A stretch of 64,000 nt of DNA from Flavobacterium sp. PMTSA4 (lineage in GTDB: Bacteria; Bacteroidota; Bacteroidia; Flavobacteriales; Flavobacteriaceae). Positions 1 to 8,145 of this stretch are shown piece by piece. The stretch covers positions 3,004,186 through 3,068,185 of the forward strand of contig NZ_CP134890.1 in NCBI RefSeq assembly GCF_032098525.1, in the 5' to 3' direction. How positions within the stretch are numbered: the stretch's first letter is position 1; every line of letters starts with the position of its first letter. A program made the position numbers and the translations under genes. Under the pieces are notes generated by a model that saw nothing but the letters and a program-made list of their open reading frames with translations, did not search any database and was not told the DNA's origin.

Positions 1-1413
1 GCTGATTTAGCTGAAAATTCAGGTGTTCGTGGTTGCATGGTAATTAAACCCTATGGATACGCAATTTGGGAAAAAATGCAAGCAGAATTGGATAAAATGT
101 TTAAAGAAACAGGTCATAGTAATGCCTATTTTCCTCTTTTTGTTCCTAAAAGCATGTTTGAAGCAGAAGAAAAGAACGCAGAAGGTTTTGCTAAAGAATG
201 TGCTATTGTTACTCATTATAGATTAAAAAATGATGAGGATAAACCTGGAAGGCTAATGGTAGATCCAAATGCAAAATTGGAAGAAGAATTAATTGTTAGA
301 CCAACCAGTGAAGCCATTATTTGGAGTACTTATAAAAATTGGATTCAATCTTATAGAGATTTACCATTATTGATAAATCAATGGGCTAATGTTGTTCGGT
401 GGGAAATGAGAACAAGATTGTTTTTGAGAACAGCTGAGTTTTTATGGCAAGAAGGTCATACAGCTCATGCTACAAAAAATGAAGCCCTAGAAGAAACAAT
501 TCAAATGATGAATGTTTATGCAGATTTTGCAGAACGTTTTATGGCAATTCCGGTGATAAAAGGTGTAAAGTCAGAAAATGAACGATTTGCTGGAGCAGAA
601 GAAACATATTGTATAGAAGCTTTAATGCAAGATGGAAAAGCTTTACAAGCTGGAACATCTCATTTTTTAGGACAAAATTTTGCTAAAGCATTTGATGTTA
701 AGTTTGCCAATCAAGAGGGGAAACAAGATTATGTTTGGGGTACATCTTGGGGAGTTTCTACCAGATTAATGGGCGCTTTAGTGATGACGCACTCTGATGA
801 TAACGGATTAGTTTTACCTCCAAATTTAGCACCAATTCAAGTAGTTATTGTTCCAATATTTAAAACAGATGAAGAGTTTGACGCAATTTCAGAAGTGGCT
901 AATGAATTAGTATCACAATTTAGAAGAGCAAATGTTTCTGTAAAATTTGATAATAGAACAACTCATAAACCTGGTTTTAAATTTGCTGAATGGGAATTAA
1001 AAGGTGTTCCTATTCGAATTGCTGTAGGACCAAAAGATTTAGAAAATGGAACTTTTGAGATAGCTAGAAGAGATACTCTAACAAAAGAAGTTAAAGCGAA
1101 AGAAGGAATAGTAAATTATATAACAGAATTGCTTGATATTATTCAAAAAGAATTATTTGAAAAAGCACTTAATTATAGAAATAATCATATTACGGAAGTA
1201 AATTCTTTTGAAGAGTTTAAAAATGTTTTAGAAAATAAAACAGGTTTTGTTTCTGCACATTGGGATGGAACAGGTGAAACGGAAGAAAAAATTAAAGAAG
1301 TAACCAAAGCAACTATACGTTGTATTCCTTTGGATAGAAAATTTGAGAATGGAAATTGTGTTTTTTCAGGAAAGGAATCCGTTGGAAGAGTGTTGTTTGC
1401 AAAAGCGTATTAA
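1..1413 (+). CDS. proS: Prolyl-tRNA synthetase, 5' end cut by the window
   Basis: Class II aminoacyl-tRNA synthetase that charges tRNA-Pro in the cytoplasm. The frame is open from base 1, and the first ATG (37) is internal, so roughly the first 20 residues lie outside the window; 470 residues are visible. Motif 2 is seen around RTRLFLRTAEFLWQEGHTAH and motif 3 around WGTSWGVSTRLMGALVMTHS. There is no bacterial INS editing domain between motifs 2 and 3, and the protein ends in a C-terminal extension closing with a Tyr. This is the short eukaryote/archaea-like (E-type) ProRS that is usual in Bacteroidetes. It is followed by tRNA-Glu and rpsT on the same strand. Confidence 0.97.
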   Translation, partial: ADLAENSGVRGCMVIKPYGYAIWEKMQAELDKMFKETGHSNAYFPLFVPKSMFEAEEKNAEGFAKECAIVTHYRLKNDEDKPGRLMVDPNAKLEEELIVRPTSEAIIWSTYKNWIQSYRDLPLLINQWANVVRWEMRTRLFLRTAEFLWQEGHTAHATKNEALEETIQMMNVYADFAERFMAIPVIKGVKSENERFAGAEETYCIEALMQDGKALQAGTSHFLGQNFAKAFDVKFANQEGKQDYVWGTSWGVSTRLMGALVMTHSDDNGLVLPPNLAPIQVVIVPIFKTDEEFDAISEVANELVSQFRRANVSVKFDNRTTHKPGFKFAEWELKGVPIRIAVGPKDLENGTFEIARRDTLTKEVKAKEGIVNYITELLDIIQKELFEKALNYRNNHITEVNSFEEFKNVLENKTGFVSAHWDGTGETEEKIKEVTKATIRCIPLDRKFENGNCVFSGKESVGRVLFAKAY

Positions 1414-1442
1414 AATATTTTAAAAAAAAATTATCTTTACTC

Positions 1443-1472
1443 TTGCGAAAATAAAAAATAGTTGTATTTTTG
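1443..1472 (+). promoter_or_regulatory. Promoter of tRNA-Glu / rpsT
   Basis: TTG at 1443-1445 and TATTTTTG at 1465-1472 are separated by 19 bp. This fits the Bacteroidetes housekeeping consensus TTG-N17-23-TAnnTTTG, and the tRNA begins 19 bp downstream. Confidence 0.7.
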
Positions 1473-1491
1473 CATCCGCATTGAGAAAGAT

Positions 1492-1563
1492 GGCCCGTTC
1501 GTCTATCGGTTAGGACGCCAGGTTTTCATCCTGGTAAGAGGGGTTCGATTCCCCTACGGGCTA
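1492..1563 (+). tRNA. tRNA-Glu (anticodon TTC)
   Basis: A 72-nt cloverleaf. The acceptor arm GGCCCGT pairs with ACGGGCT (first pair G-U). The anticodon stem CCAGG/CCTGG closes the loop TTTTCAT, giving anticodon TTC. The T arm is GGGG-TTCGATT-CCCC. The discriminator is A and the 3' CCA is not encoded (CAAA follows), so the CCA-adding enzyme encoded at 37930-39351 would finish it. Confidence 0.96.
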
Positions 1564-1591
1564 CAAATTTACATAATAGAAAAAAGAAAAA

Positions 1592-1843
1592 ATGGCAAAT
1601 CATAAGTCAGCTTTAAAAAGAATCAGAAGTAACGAGAAGAAAAGAGTGTTAAATAGATATCAACACAAAACAACTCGTAATGCTATTAAGGCATTAAGAA
1701 TGGCAACTGATAAATCAGATGCAGCTGCTAAGTTGTCTGCTGTAATTTCTATGATTGATAAATTAGCTAAGAAAAATGTTATTCATGATAACAAAGCAGC
1801 TAACTTAAAATCTAAATTAACTAAGCACGTAGCTAAACTTTAA
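1592..1843 (+). CDS. rpsT: 30S ribosomal protein S20
   Basis: Small basic primary-binding protein of the 30S subunit, 83 residues, which is normal for the family. The start MANHKSALKRIRSNEKKR is diagnostic for S20, and the rest is Lys/Ala-rich and predicted helical. It begins 28 bp after tRNA-Glu and shares its promoter by position. The leader is A-rich with no Shine-Dalgarno, as is usual in this phylum. A strong hairpin follows. Confidence 0.97.
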   Translation: MANHKSALKRIRSNEKKRVLNRYQHKTTRNAIKALRMATDKSDAAAKLSAVISMIDKLAKKNVIHDNKAANLKSKLTKHVAKL

Positions 1844-1864
1844 TACAAAGTTTTTATAGATATT

Positions 1865-1894
1865 AAAAAGCACTCAAATTGAGTGCTTTTTTTT
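1865..1894. terminator. Bidirectional intrinsic terminator between rpsT and the response regulator
   Basis: The stem AAAAAGCACTCA/TGAGTGCTTTTT has a 3-nt loop, with an A-run on one side and a T-run on the other. It serves the two convergent transcription units. Confidence 0.9.
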
Positions 1895-2282
1895 ATAGTT
1901 TTAATTGATTCAAAATTTCTTTAGTGATTGGTTTTGATATAAAATCAATTACCATTGGATAACTTTTTGATTTTTCAACATCACTTGGATCAATAGTAGA
2001 AGACAATACGATGAACTTTGTTTCGGGGTACAATAAATTAAATTCCAAATCCAAATAACTGTCTAATAATTCCCAGCCATTCATTATGGGCATGTTTAAA
2101 TCTAGCAATACTAATTCGGGTGGATTAGTATTATTGTTTTTTATTTCTTTAAAATAATTAATTGCTTCTTCACCGTTTTTTGCCGTTTCAATTTCTTTCG
2201 TATAGTTAACTCTTTCAATTACTTTTTTACAGAGCATTAAAGTAATTAGATCATCGTCTACACATAAAACTTTATTTAACAT
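1893..2282 (-). CDS. Receiver-only response regulator
   Basis: A 129-residue CheY-like receiver domain with no output domain. Acidic pocket D9-D10, phospho-acceptor D61 (LLDLNMP), switch Ser/Thr in LSST near residue 95 and the conserved Lys in SKPI near 117 are all present. Its ATG directly follows the stop codon of the upstream histidine kinase (no intergenic base), so the two are very probably co-translated partners. It may act by protein-protein contact or as a phosphate shuttle; the target cannot be told from sequence. Confidence 0.93.
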   Translation of the reverse strand: MLNKVLCVDDDLITLMLCKKVIERVNYTKEIETAKNGEEAINYFKEIKNNNTNPPELVLLDLNMPIMNGWELLDSYLDLEFNLLYPETKFIVLSSTIDPSDVEKSKSYPMVIDFISKPITKEILNQLKL

Positions 2283-3992
2283 TTACTTGTTTTTAAATTT
2301 TATTATAAAAGTTGTTCCTTTATCAACTTCGCTTTCTACACTAATGGTTCCATCCATAGCTTCAATTTGAGATTTTACTAAATATAACCCTAAACCTTTG
2401 CTGTCTGGAAGATTATGGAATCTTTGATACAATCCAAAAATTTTATTTTTGTTTCTCTCCATATCAATACCAATTCCATTATCTGAAAAAACAATTACTA
2501 TTTCATCATCTTCAATTTTTGAACTTACCGTTATTTTTAATTGACGTTTTGAAGATTTATATTTTAAAGAATTGGTCATTAAATTCAAAAAAATACTTTC
2601 CAGATATGATTTATTGCTGTTTAAAACATAAGTTTCTTCTAAATCAATTTTAAGTATAGGTTTGTGATTATTTATTAAAAAACTCAATTGATTAAATACA
2701 CTTTCAAAAACATCCTTTATTAATATTTTCTCTTTTTTTATTGATGGATTATCTTTTATGATTATGACTTTTACTAAATCGTTTATTGTTTCATTTAACA
2801 TATAAGTTGAATTAGCAAAACCATCAATTATTTCTTTTAAATCTTCATTTTCAATTGGAATATCTTCTATAAGATTTAAAAGTCCTGTTAGATTAGATAA
2901 AGGTGCTCTTAAATTATGAGAAGTTATATAGGAGAACTGTTTTAAATCATTATTATTTTTTGTTAACTCTTTAATTAGCTGTTCTCTTTCTTTTATTTTC
3001 TCTTTTTCAATAGTGATATCTCTTTGTATTGAAATCCAGTGAGAATGTTTTCCTTCTTTGTCGTTAACAGGAATCATGGAAAGACTAATCCAAAAATTAC
3101 TTCCATCTTTTTTATAACAAATAGTTTCAATAGAACACTCACGATATTCTTTAATGGAATTAATCAACAAATCAAGTTGTATTAAATCTGAATTTTTGCC
3201 AAAGAGAATGCTAAAATCATTTGAAATTAATTCTTCAGATTCATAACCTGTAATATCAGTAAACGCTGGATTTACATACCAAATTTTCGGAAATTGAGAT
3301 TCATTTAACTCGATGTTGGTAATAACTATTGCGACCTTTGTATTGGTGATTACTGTTTCTAATAATCTTAGTCTTTGTTCTTCCTCTTTTTCTTTTGATA
3401 CATCTTGAATTGCACCAATCATTCTGATGATTTTTCCATCTTTATCTTTTAAAAGAAAACCTCTATCAATTACATGTTTATAAGTTCCGTCGGCGCACCT
3501 GAACCTGTATTCATCTTGCCATCTGTCTTTAACAAAATCTAAAAACGAATAAAGTCTGACTGACATCTTTAAACTGTCTTCCGGATGAATTCTTTCAAAC
3601 CACCATTTAGAAGATTTTTCAATTTCTTTTTTATTATATCCAAAAACACCTTGAATTCCTTTATTCCAAATCATGATATCATCTTCAATATGCCAATCCC
3701 AAATAGTATCGCTAGTGGCTTTGGCAACAATATCATATCTTTCTTTTGCTTCAATAATGTCTTTGTTAATATCAACTAGATTTTGATATTCTTTTTTGTT
3801 TTTGATTTTATTTAAATTGGTTAAATAAGCAAATGTAGAAACGGCAATAATTATCAGGATGCAGTTGCTTATAAGTAAAGAAGTTAAATTGATTGAGTTA
3901 GGTTCTAAATTCATTAGGAAATAAATTCCTAACGCACTGAAAGTTAGAATCAATAAAAAAATAAAAGAAAATTTGCTCGGATTACTTTTCAT
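2283..3992 (-). CDS. Membrane PAS-PAS sensor histidine kinase
   Basis: 569 residues. Two N-terminal transmembrane helices (about 8-28 and 38-58) are followed by a PAS/PAC sensor (about 90-200, including WDWHIEDD and RIHPEDS), a second PAS/PAC (about 210-330), a HisKA region with the H-box motif SHNLRAPLSN (about 350-365) and an HATPase_c domain with N box NLMTNSLKY, G1 DNGIGID and G2 GLGLYLVK. It autophosphorylates at the His and would pass phosphate to the adjoining receiver protein. The signal is unknown. A -7-like TATATTTG (3998-4005, minus) lies only 5 bp before the ATG, so the mRNA may be nearly leaderless. Confidence 0.94.
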   Translation of the reverse strand: MKSNPSKFSFIFLLILTFSALGIYFLMNLEPNSINLTSLLISNCILIIIAVSTFAYLTNLNKIKNKKEYQNLVDINKDIIEAKERYDIVAKATSDTIWDWHIEDDIMIWNKGIQGVFGYNKKEIEKSSKWWFERIHPEDSLKMSVRLYSFLDFVKDRWQDEYRFRCADGTYKHVIDRGFLLKDKDGKIIRMIGAIQDVSKEKEEEQRLRLLETVITNTKVAIVITNIELNESQFPKIWYVNPAFTDITGYESEELISNDFSILFGKNSDLIQLDLLINSIKEYRECSIETICYKKDGSNFWISLSMIPVNDKEGKHSHWISIQRDITIEKEKIKEREQLIKELTKNNNDLKQFSYITSHNLRAPLSNLTGLLNLIEDIPIENEDLKEIIDGFANSTYMLNETINDLVKVIIIKDNPSIKKEKILIKDVFESVFNQLSFLINNHKPILKIDLEETYVLNSNKSYLESIFLNLMTNSLKYKSSKRQLKITVSSKIEDDEIVIVFSDNGIGIDMERNKNKIFGLYQRFHNLPDSKGLGLYLVKSQIEAMDGTISVESEVDKGTTFIIKFKNK

Positions 3993-4082
3993 TATTCCAA
4001 ATATATAAATAAATTAAAATTTGTATCTATTATTACCCAAAAACTTATCAATGAAATTCTATTTTTTTCATAATGCTTTTTG

Positions 4083-4115
4083 TTGATTTATTTCAAAAAT
4101 AAAAGTGTACCTTTG
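4083..4115 (+). promoter_or_regulatory. Promoter of typA
   Basis: TTG (4083-4085), 22 bp, then TACCTTTG (4108-4115) fits the Bacteroidetes consensus. Its position rules out the in-frame GTG at 4105 as the typA start. Confidence 0.7.
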
Positions 4116-4134
4116 CACCTTCAAAAAAAAACTC

Positions 4135-5931
4135 ATGGAATCTATTAGAAACATTGCAATTATCGCTCACGTTGACCACGGTAAAACTACATTGGTTGAT
4201 AAAATTATGTACCATTGTCAATTATTTCGCGAAAATGAAAATACTGGCGATTTAATTCTGGACAACAACGATTTAGAGCGTGAAAGAGGAATTACCATTA
4301 CTTCAAAGAATGTTTCTGTAGTATATAAAGGAACAAAAATCAACATTATTGATACTCCAGGTCACGCGGATTTTGGTGGAGAAGTAGAACGTGTATTGAA
4401 CATGGCAGATGGTGTTTGTTTGTTGGTTGATGCCTTTGAAGGACCAATGCCTCAAACGCGTTTTGTACTACAAAAAGCAATTGATTTAGGTTTAAAACCA
4501 TGTGTAGTTATTAACAAAGTTGATAAAGAAAACTGTACGCCTGAAGAAGTTCATGAGAAAGTTTTTGATTTGATGTTTGAATTAGGTGCTGAAGAATGGC
4601 AATTGGATTTCCCAACGGTTTATGGTTCAGCTAAGAATAACTGGATGTCGGATCATTGGGAAAATGTTACTGAAAACATTGAGCCATTATTAGACATGGT
4701 TGTAGAACATGTTCCTGCTCCAAAAGTATCGGAAGGTACGCCACAGATGTTGATTACTTCTTTAGATTTCTCTTCATTTACTGGACGTATTGCGATTGGT
4801 CGTTTGGAAAGAGGTGTTTTAAAAGAAGGAATGCCGATTTCTTTGGTAAAAAGAGATGGAAAAGTTATCAAATCTAGAATAAAAGAGCTTCATACTTTTG
4901 AAGGTTTAGGAAGAAAAAAAGTAACAGAAGTTGTTGCCGGTGATATTTGTGCAATCGTTGGTGTTGAAGGTTTTGAAATTGGTGATACAATTGCTGATTT
5001 TGAAAATCCAGAAGCATTACAAACTATTGCTATTGATGAACCAACGATGAGTATGTTGTTTACAATCAACGATTCGCCTTTCTTTGGAAAAGAAGGAAAG
5101 TTTGTGACTTCAAGACATATTAAAGACAGATTAACAAAAGAATTAGAGAAAAACTTAGCTTTGAGAGTTAGTGAAACTGATTCTGCTGATAAGTTTATGG
5201 TTTTTGGTCGTGGCGTTCTTCACTTATCGGTTTTGATTGAAACCATGAGACGTGAAGGATATGAATTGCAAATTGGTCAGCCGCAAGTAATCATTAAAGA
5301 AATTGATGGTGTAAAATGTGAACCAATTGAGGAGTTGACTATTGATTTACCAGAGAATGTTTCGGGTAGAGCTGTAGAGTTTGTTTCTGTTCGTAAAGGT
5401 GAAATGCTTTCGATGGAAGGAAAAGGTGAGCGAATGATTATCAAGTTTAATATTCCTTCTCGTGGAATTATTGGATTGAGAAATCAATTGTTGACTGCTA
5501 CTGCTGGTGAGGCAATCATGGCGCACCGTTTTATTGGTTATGAACCATTTAAAGGAGAAATTTCGGGACGTATTAATGGTTCTTTGATATCAATGGAGAA
5601 TGGAAAAGCAATTCCTTATTCAATTAACAAACTACAAGATAGAGGTAAATTCTTTGTTGACCCGAATGAAGATATTTATGAAGGACAAGTTGTCGGAGAA
5701 AATTCTCGTGGTGATGATATGACGGTTAATATTACTAAAACGAAACAGTTAACGAACTTCCGTTCGGCTGGTGCTGATGAGAAGAATAAAATTGTTCCTG
5801 CGATTAAGTTTACTTTGGAAGAAGCTTTGGAATATATTCAAAAAGATGAGTATGTTGAGGTTACTCCAAAAAACATTCGTTTGAGAAAAATTTATTTGAA
5901 TGAAAACGACAGAAAACGTTTTAAGATGTAA
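4135..5931 (+). CDS. typA: Translational GTPase TypA/BipA
   Basis: Ribosome-associated GTPase of the elongation-factor family, involved in stress adaptation and ribosome assembly. 598 residues from ATG 4135, typical for the family. G1 is AHVDHGKTT (residues 11-19), G2 lies around RERGITITSK, G3 is DTPGHADF and G4 is NKVD. EF-G-like domains III and V and the TypA-specific C-terminal domain follow. An in-frame GTG at 4105 would add 10 residues but lies within the predicted -7 box, so ATG 4135 is chosen. Monocistronic, with its own promoter and terminator. Confidence 0.97.
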   Translation: MESIRNIAIIAHVDHGKTTLVDKIMYHCQLFRENENTGDLILDNNDLERERGITITSKNVSVVYKGTKINIIDTPGHADFGGEVERVLNMADGVCLLVDAFEGPMPQTRFVLQKAIDLGLKPCVVINKVDKENCTPEEVHEKVFDLMFELGAEEWQLDFPTVYGSAKNNWMSDHWENVTENIEPLLDMVVEHVPAPKVSEGTPQMLITSLDFSSFTGRIAIGRLERGVLKEGMPISLVKRDGKVIKSRIKELHTFEGLGRKKVTEVVAGDICAIVGVEGFEIGDTIADFENPEALQTIAIDEPTMSMLFTINDSPFFGKEGKFVTSRHIKDRLTKELEKNLALRVSETDSADKFMVFGRGVLHLSVLIETMRREGYELQIGQPQVIIKEIDGVKCEPIEELTIDLPENVSGRAVEFVSVRKGEMLSMEGKGERMIIKFNIPSRGIIGLRNQLLTATAGEAIMAHRFIGYEPFKGEISGRINGSLISMENGKAIPYSINKLQDRGKFFVDPNEDIYEGQVVGENSRGDDMTVNITKTKQLTNFRSAGADEKNKIVPAIKFTLEEALEYIQKDEYVEVTPKNIRLRKIYLNENDRKRFKM

Positions 5932-5956
5932 TGGTTTACTAATGAACTATAAAAGA

Positions 5957-5984
5957 AACCCTTTCAGTGATGAAAGGGTTTTTT
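5957..5984 (+). terminator. Intrinsic terminator of typA
   Basis: The stem AACCCTTTCA/TGAAAGGGTT with loop GTGA is followed by a T-run. Confidence 0.9.
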
Positions 5985-6065
5985 GTTTTATGGGAATTAT
6001 TGAAATGTCAACAAAAATAAGGTTTCCGTCGATTGAAAATTAGTTTCCGCACTTATCAATTAAGA

Positions 6066-6092
6066 TTCCTACGGAATGACAATAGGTAGATT
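6066..6092. repeat. Short dispersed element around TTCCTACGGAA, copy 1
   Basis: TTCCTACGGAATGACAATA followed by GGTAG resembles, in the opposite orientation, the sequence at 26485-26525 (TTCCGTAGGAACGACAATA then AGGTAG). The core is a short hairpin (TTCC/GGAA). It sits just 3' of the 6091-8103 gene. Confidence 0.4.
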
Positions 6093-8103
6093 ATCTTATT
6101 AAAGCAAAGTGTCCACGGAATAATTCTTTGCCAGCGTTTGTGATGGTAAACCAATAGTCATCGGCTAACATTAGTTTTCCGTTGTAGTTTCCGTCCCAAC
6201 CGATGGTTGAGCCGCTGAATTGTTTGAGTAATTTTCCGTAGCGGTCGAAGATTGAGATTGTGGCTTGATTTAAACCTCTTTTAGAAAGGTTTTTTATGTA
6301 CCAAGTTTCATTGTAACCATCACCATTTGGAGTAAAGAATTTTGGGATTAGGAGTAAATAGAATTTTTTGGTAGCAATTCCACAACCGTTTTTGTCTCGA
6401 ACGAAAGCGGTATATTCTAATCCATTCAGGTTGGTGAAAAAAGGTAAGGTTTGGTAGTTGATTCCATCAATGGAATACTCGTAATCACCATTACCGGAAG
6501 CTATAATTTCTGCAGAATTATTATCGTTGAAGTCGTTGATAGTAATGTTATCAATTGTTGCAATTTCGGAACCAACAACGGTGAACGTTTTTACTTTGGA
6601 ACAACCTTGAACATTAGTAATGGTAACGGAATATGTTCCTGGAGTTGTGACCTGTATTGACGAAGTGGTTTGGCCTGTATCCCAAAGATAGGATGGATAA
6701 CCGCTGTTGGCAGTTAGTGTAATTTGGTTGTTGCTGCAAATTCCAACGGTTTGGTCAAGAATGGTGTCATTGAATACTTGAATGTTTATAGTAACGGGAA
6801 AGGCTGGATAGCAATTATTGTTTAGAATTTTTGCATAAATGGTTTGCTGGTAAGGCGTAGTTAGTGTAAAGGAATTTGGCAAAGCTGTTGTGCTTGTTGG
6901 ACTACTATAATAATTGACCTGAAAATTTGAAGGCAAATTAGTGAACAATGCAGGTGTGATGTTGCTTAGTGTAACGGCACTGATTCCGTCTTGATTGGAA
7001 TCGGTATCACAGAATGAAAATGAGGTTTGATTGGTTTGAAGTACGGGAGAAAAATCTAAATCGATGTCAGTTTCTAAAGTACAGGTTGGTGAAAAAGTTA
7101 TAACCACTGAATAGTTTCCGTTTTGAGAAGCATTATACGGTGGACTGAAGGCCAAAGTGCTTCCGGTTTGACTTGGAATTGGATTTCCGTTGAATTTCCA
7201 CTGGTAGGTTTGTGCACCAACAGAAGTTGCATCTAAGGTTAATGATTCGTTACTGCAAACTGGATTTTGATTAGCAATGGTTCTGTCATCGCCTAAATTA
7301 ACACCCAAATTGAAACTTCCCCCTTTTAAGAAAATGGCGGAATCATAACGATAGTTGCCTTGGTCGGCGATAACCAATTTGATGTGATAGGTTGTGCCAG
7401 GAATAACGGTAGATCTTGCTGTTAAAGCTTTTGTTTGTCCGTTGTAGTTTGTTGGATGTTGCGGACTATTGAATGCATCAAAGTACTCAGGATTTGCTGG
7501 TGGACAAATGGTTCCCGGACCGCGAACAGTATTTACTTTTACAGGAATATTTGTATTTGGTATAACTGCTAAATTAGTATAGCTACTACTGCTGGCTTCG
7601 CGCAATAAAAAGGCAAAACCGTCGGTATAACCGCATTGATTGGCGCTTGGATTTGCGAGATACTGTTCTGAGGAAAAAATGTATTCAAAGCTGATTTGAT
7701 TTCCTAAAGGAACAAAATCGAATTCTAAGACAGTTGCATTGTAGGTGTTGTTGATATTTAATGCTTGATTTAAATCGTTGTCACCTGTCCAACTTGGATC
7801 GCTACCATCATCAGAAAGCGAAGTATTTGGACCGATACCGCTAACAATTTTTCCTGTGCTGAGCATTACACCTTCCTGAAAGGGAAAAGTTGAACCATTG
7901 GCATTAAAGTAACCATAGCTTTTTTCACCCGTTGGGAAAAAACCTCCTGAAACGGAAACATTAGAAACAGATGCGCAACCTGAATTTATTAATACGTCTT
8001 CGATTAATTGTAATGGGGTTCTGCTTTCATCAGTACTGATGTATTGCGCAGAAGCAGAGCCAAAAAACAGTAGAAAGAAGATGTATATTCTTTTTAAAAG
8101 CAT
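6091..8103 (-). CDS. T9SS type B sorting domain protein with choice-of-anchor L domain
   Basis: A 670-residue secreted surface protein. It has an N-terminal signal peptide ending near SASAQ and a choice-of-anchor-L-like region (about 35-270, with EFDFVPLGNQISFEYIFSSE). Two Ig/PKD-like segments (about 285-350 and 455-505) and a gliding-motility-associated C-terminal domain (about 585-670: FFTPNGDGYNETW, IFDRYGKLLKQ, GWDGNYNGK, ADDYWF) follow. The C-terminal domain directs export across the outer membrane by the type IX system and attachment at the cell surface. It lies 42 bp downstream of a second protein with the same C-terminal domain. The ligand is unknown; adhesion or gliding is a guess from context. 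Confidence 0.92.
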   Translation of the reverse strand: MLLKRIYIFFLLFFGSASAQYISTDESRTPLQLIEDVLINSGCASVSNVSVSGGFFPTGEKSYGYFNANGSTFPFQEGVMLSTGKIVSGIGPNTSLSDDGSDPSWTGDNDLNQALNINNTYNATVLEFDFVPLGNQISFEYIFSSEQYLANPSANQCGYTDGFAFLLREASSSSYTNLAVIPNTNIPVKVNTVRGPGTICPPANPEYFDAFNSPQHPTNYNGQTKALTARSTVIPGTTYHIKLVIADQGNYRYDSAIFLKGGSFNLGVNLGDDRTIANQNPVCSNESLTLDATSVGAQTYQWKFNGNPIPSQTGSTLAFSPPYNASQNGNYSVVITFSPTCTLETDIDLDFSPVLQTNQTSFSFCDTDSNQDGISAVTLSNITPALFTNLPSNFQVNYYSSPTSTTALPNSFTLTTPYQQTIYAKILNNNCYPAFPVTINIQVFNDTILDQTVGICSNNQITLTANSGYPSYLWDTGQTTSSIQVTTPGTYSVTITNVQGCSKVKTFTVVGSEIATIDNITINDFNDNNSAEIIASGNGDYEYSIDGINYQTLPFFTNLNGLEYTAFVRDKNGCGIATKKFYLLLIPKFFTPNGDGYNETWYIKNLSKRGLNQATISIFDRYGKLLKQFSGSTIGWDGNYNGKLMLADDYWFTITNAGKELFRGHFALIR

Positions 8104-8145
8104 TGATTTTTTATTTAAACCCAGCGGGATGCAAAATTAGTGCTT

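Noticed and set aside
4105..4134. Upstream GTG start for typA
   Set aside because: It lies within the predicted promoter, and family members start at the ATG at 4135.
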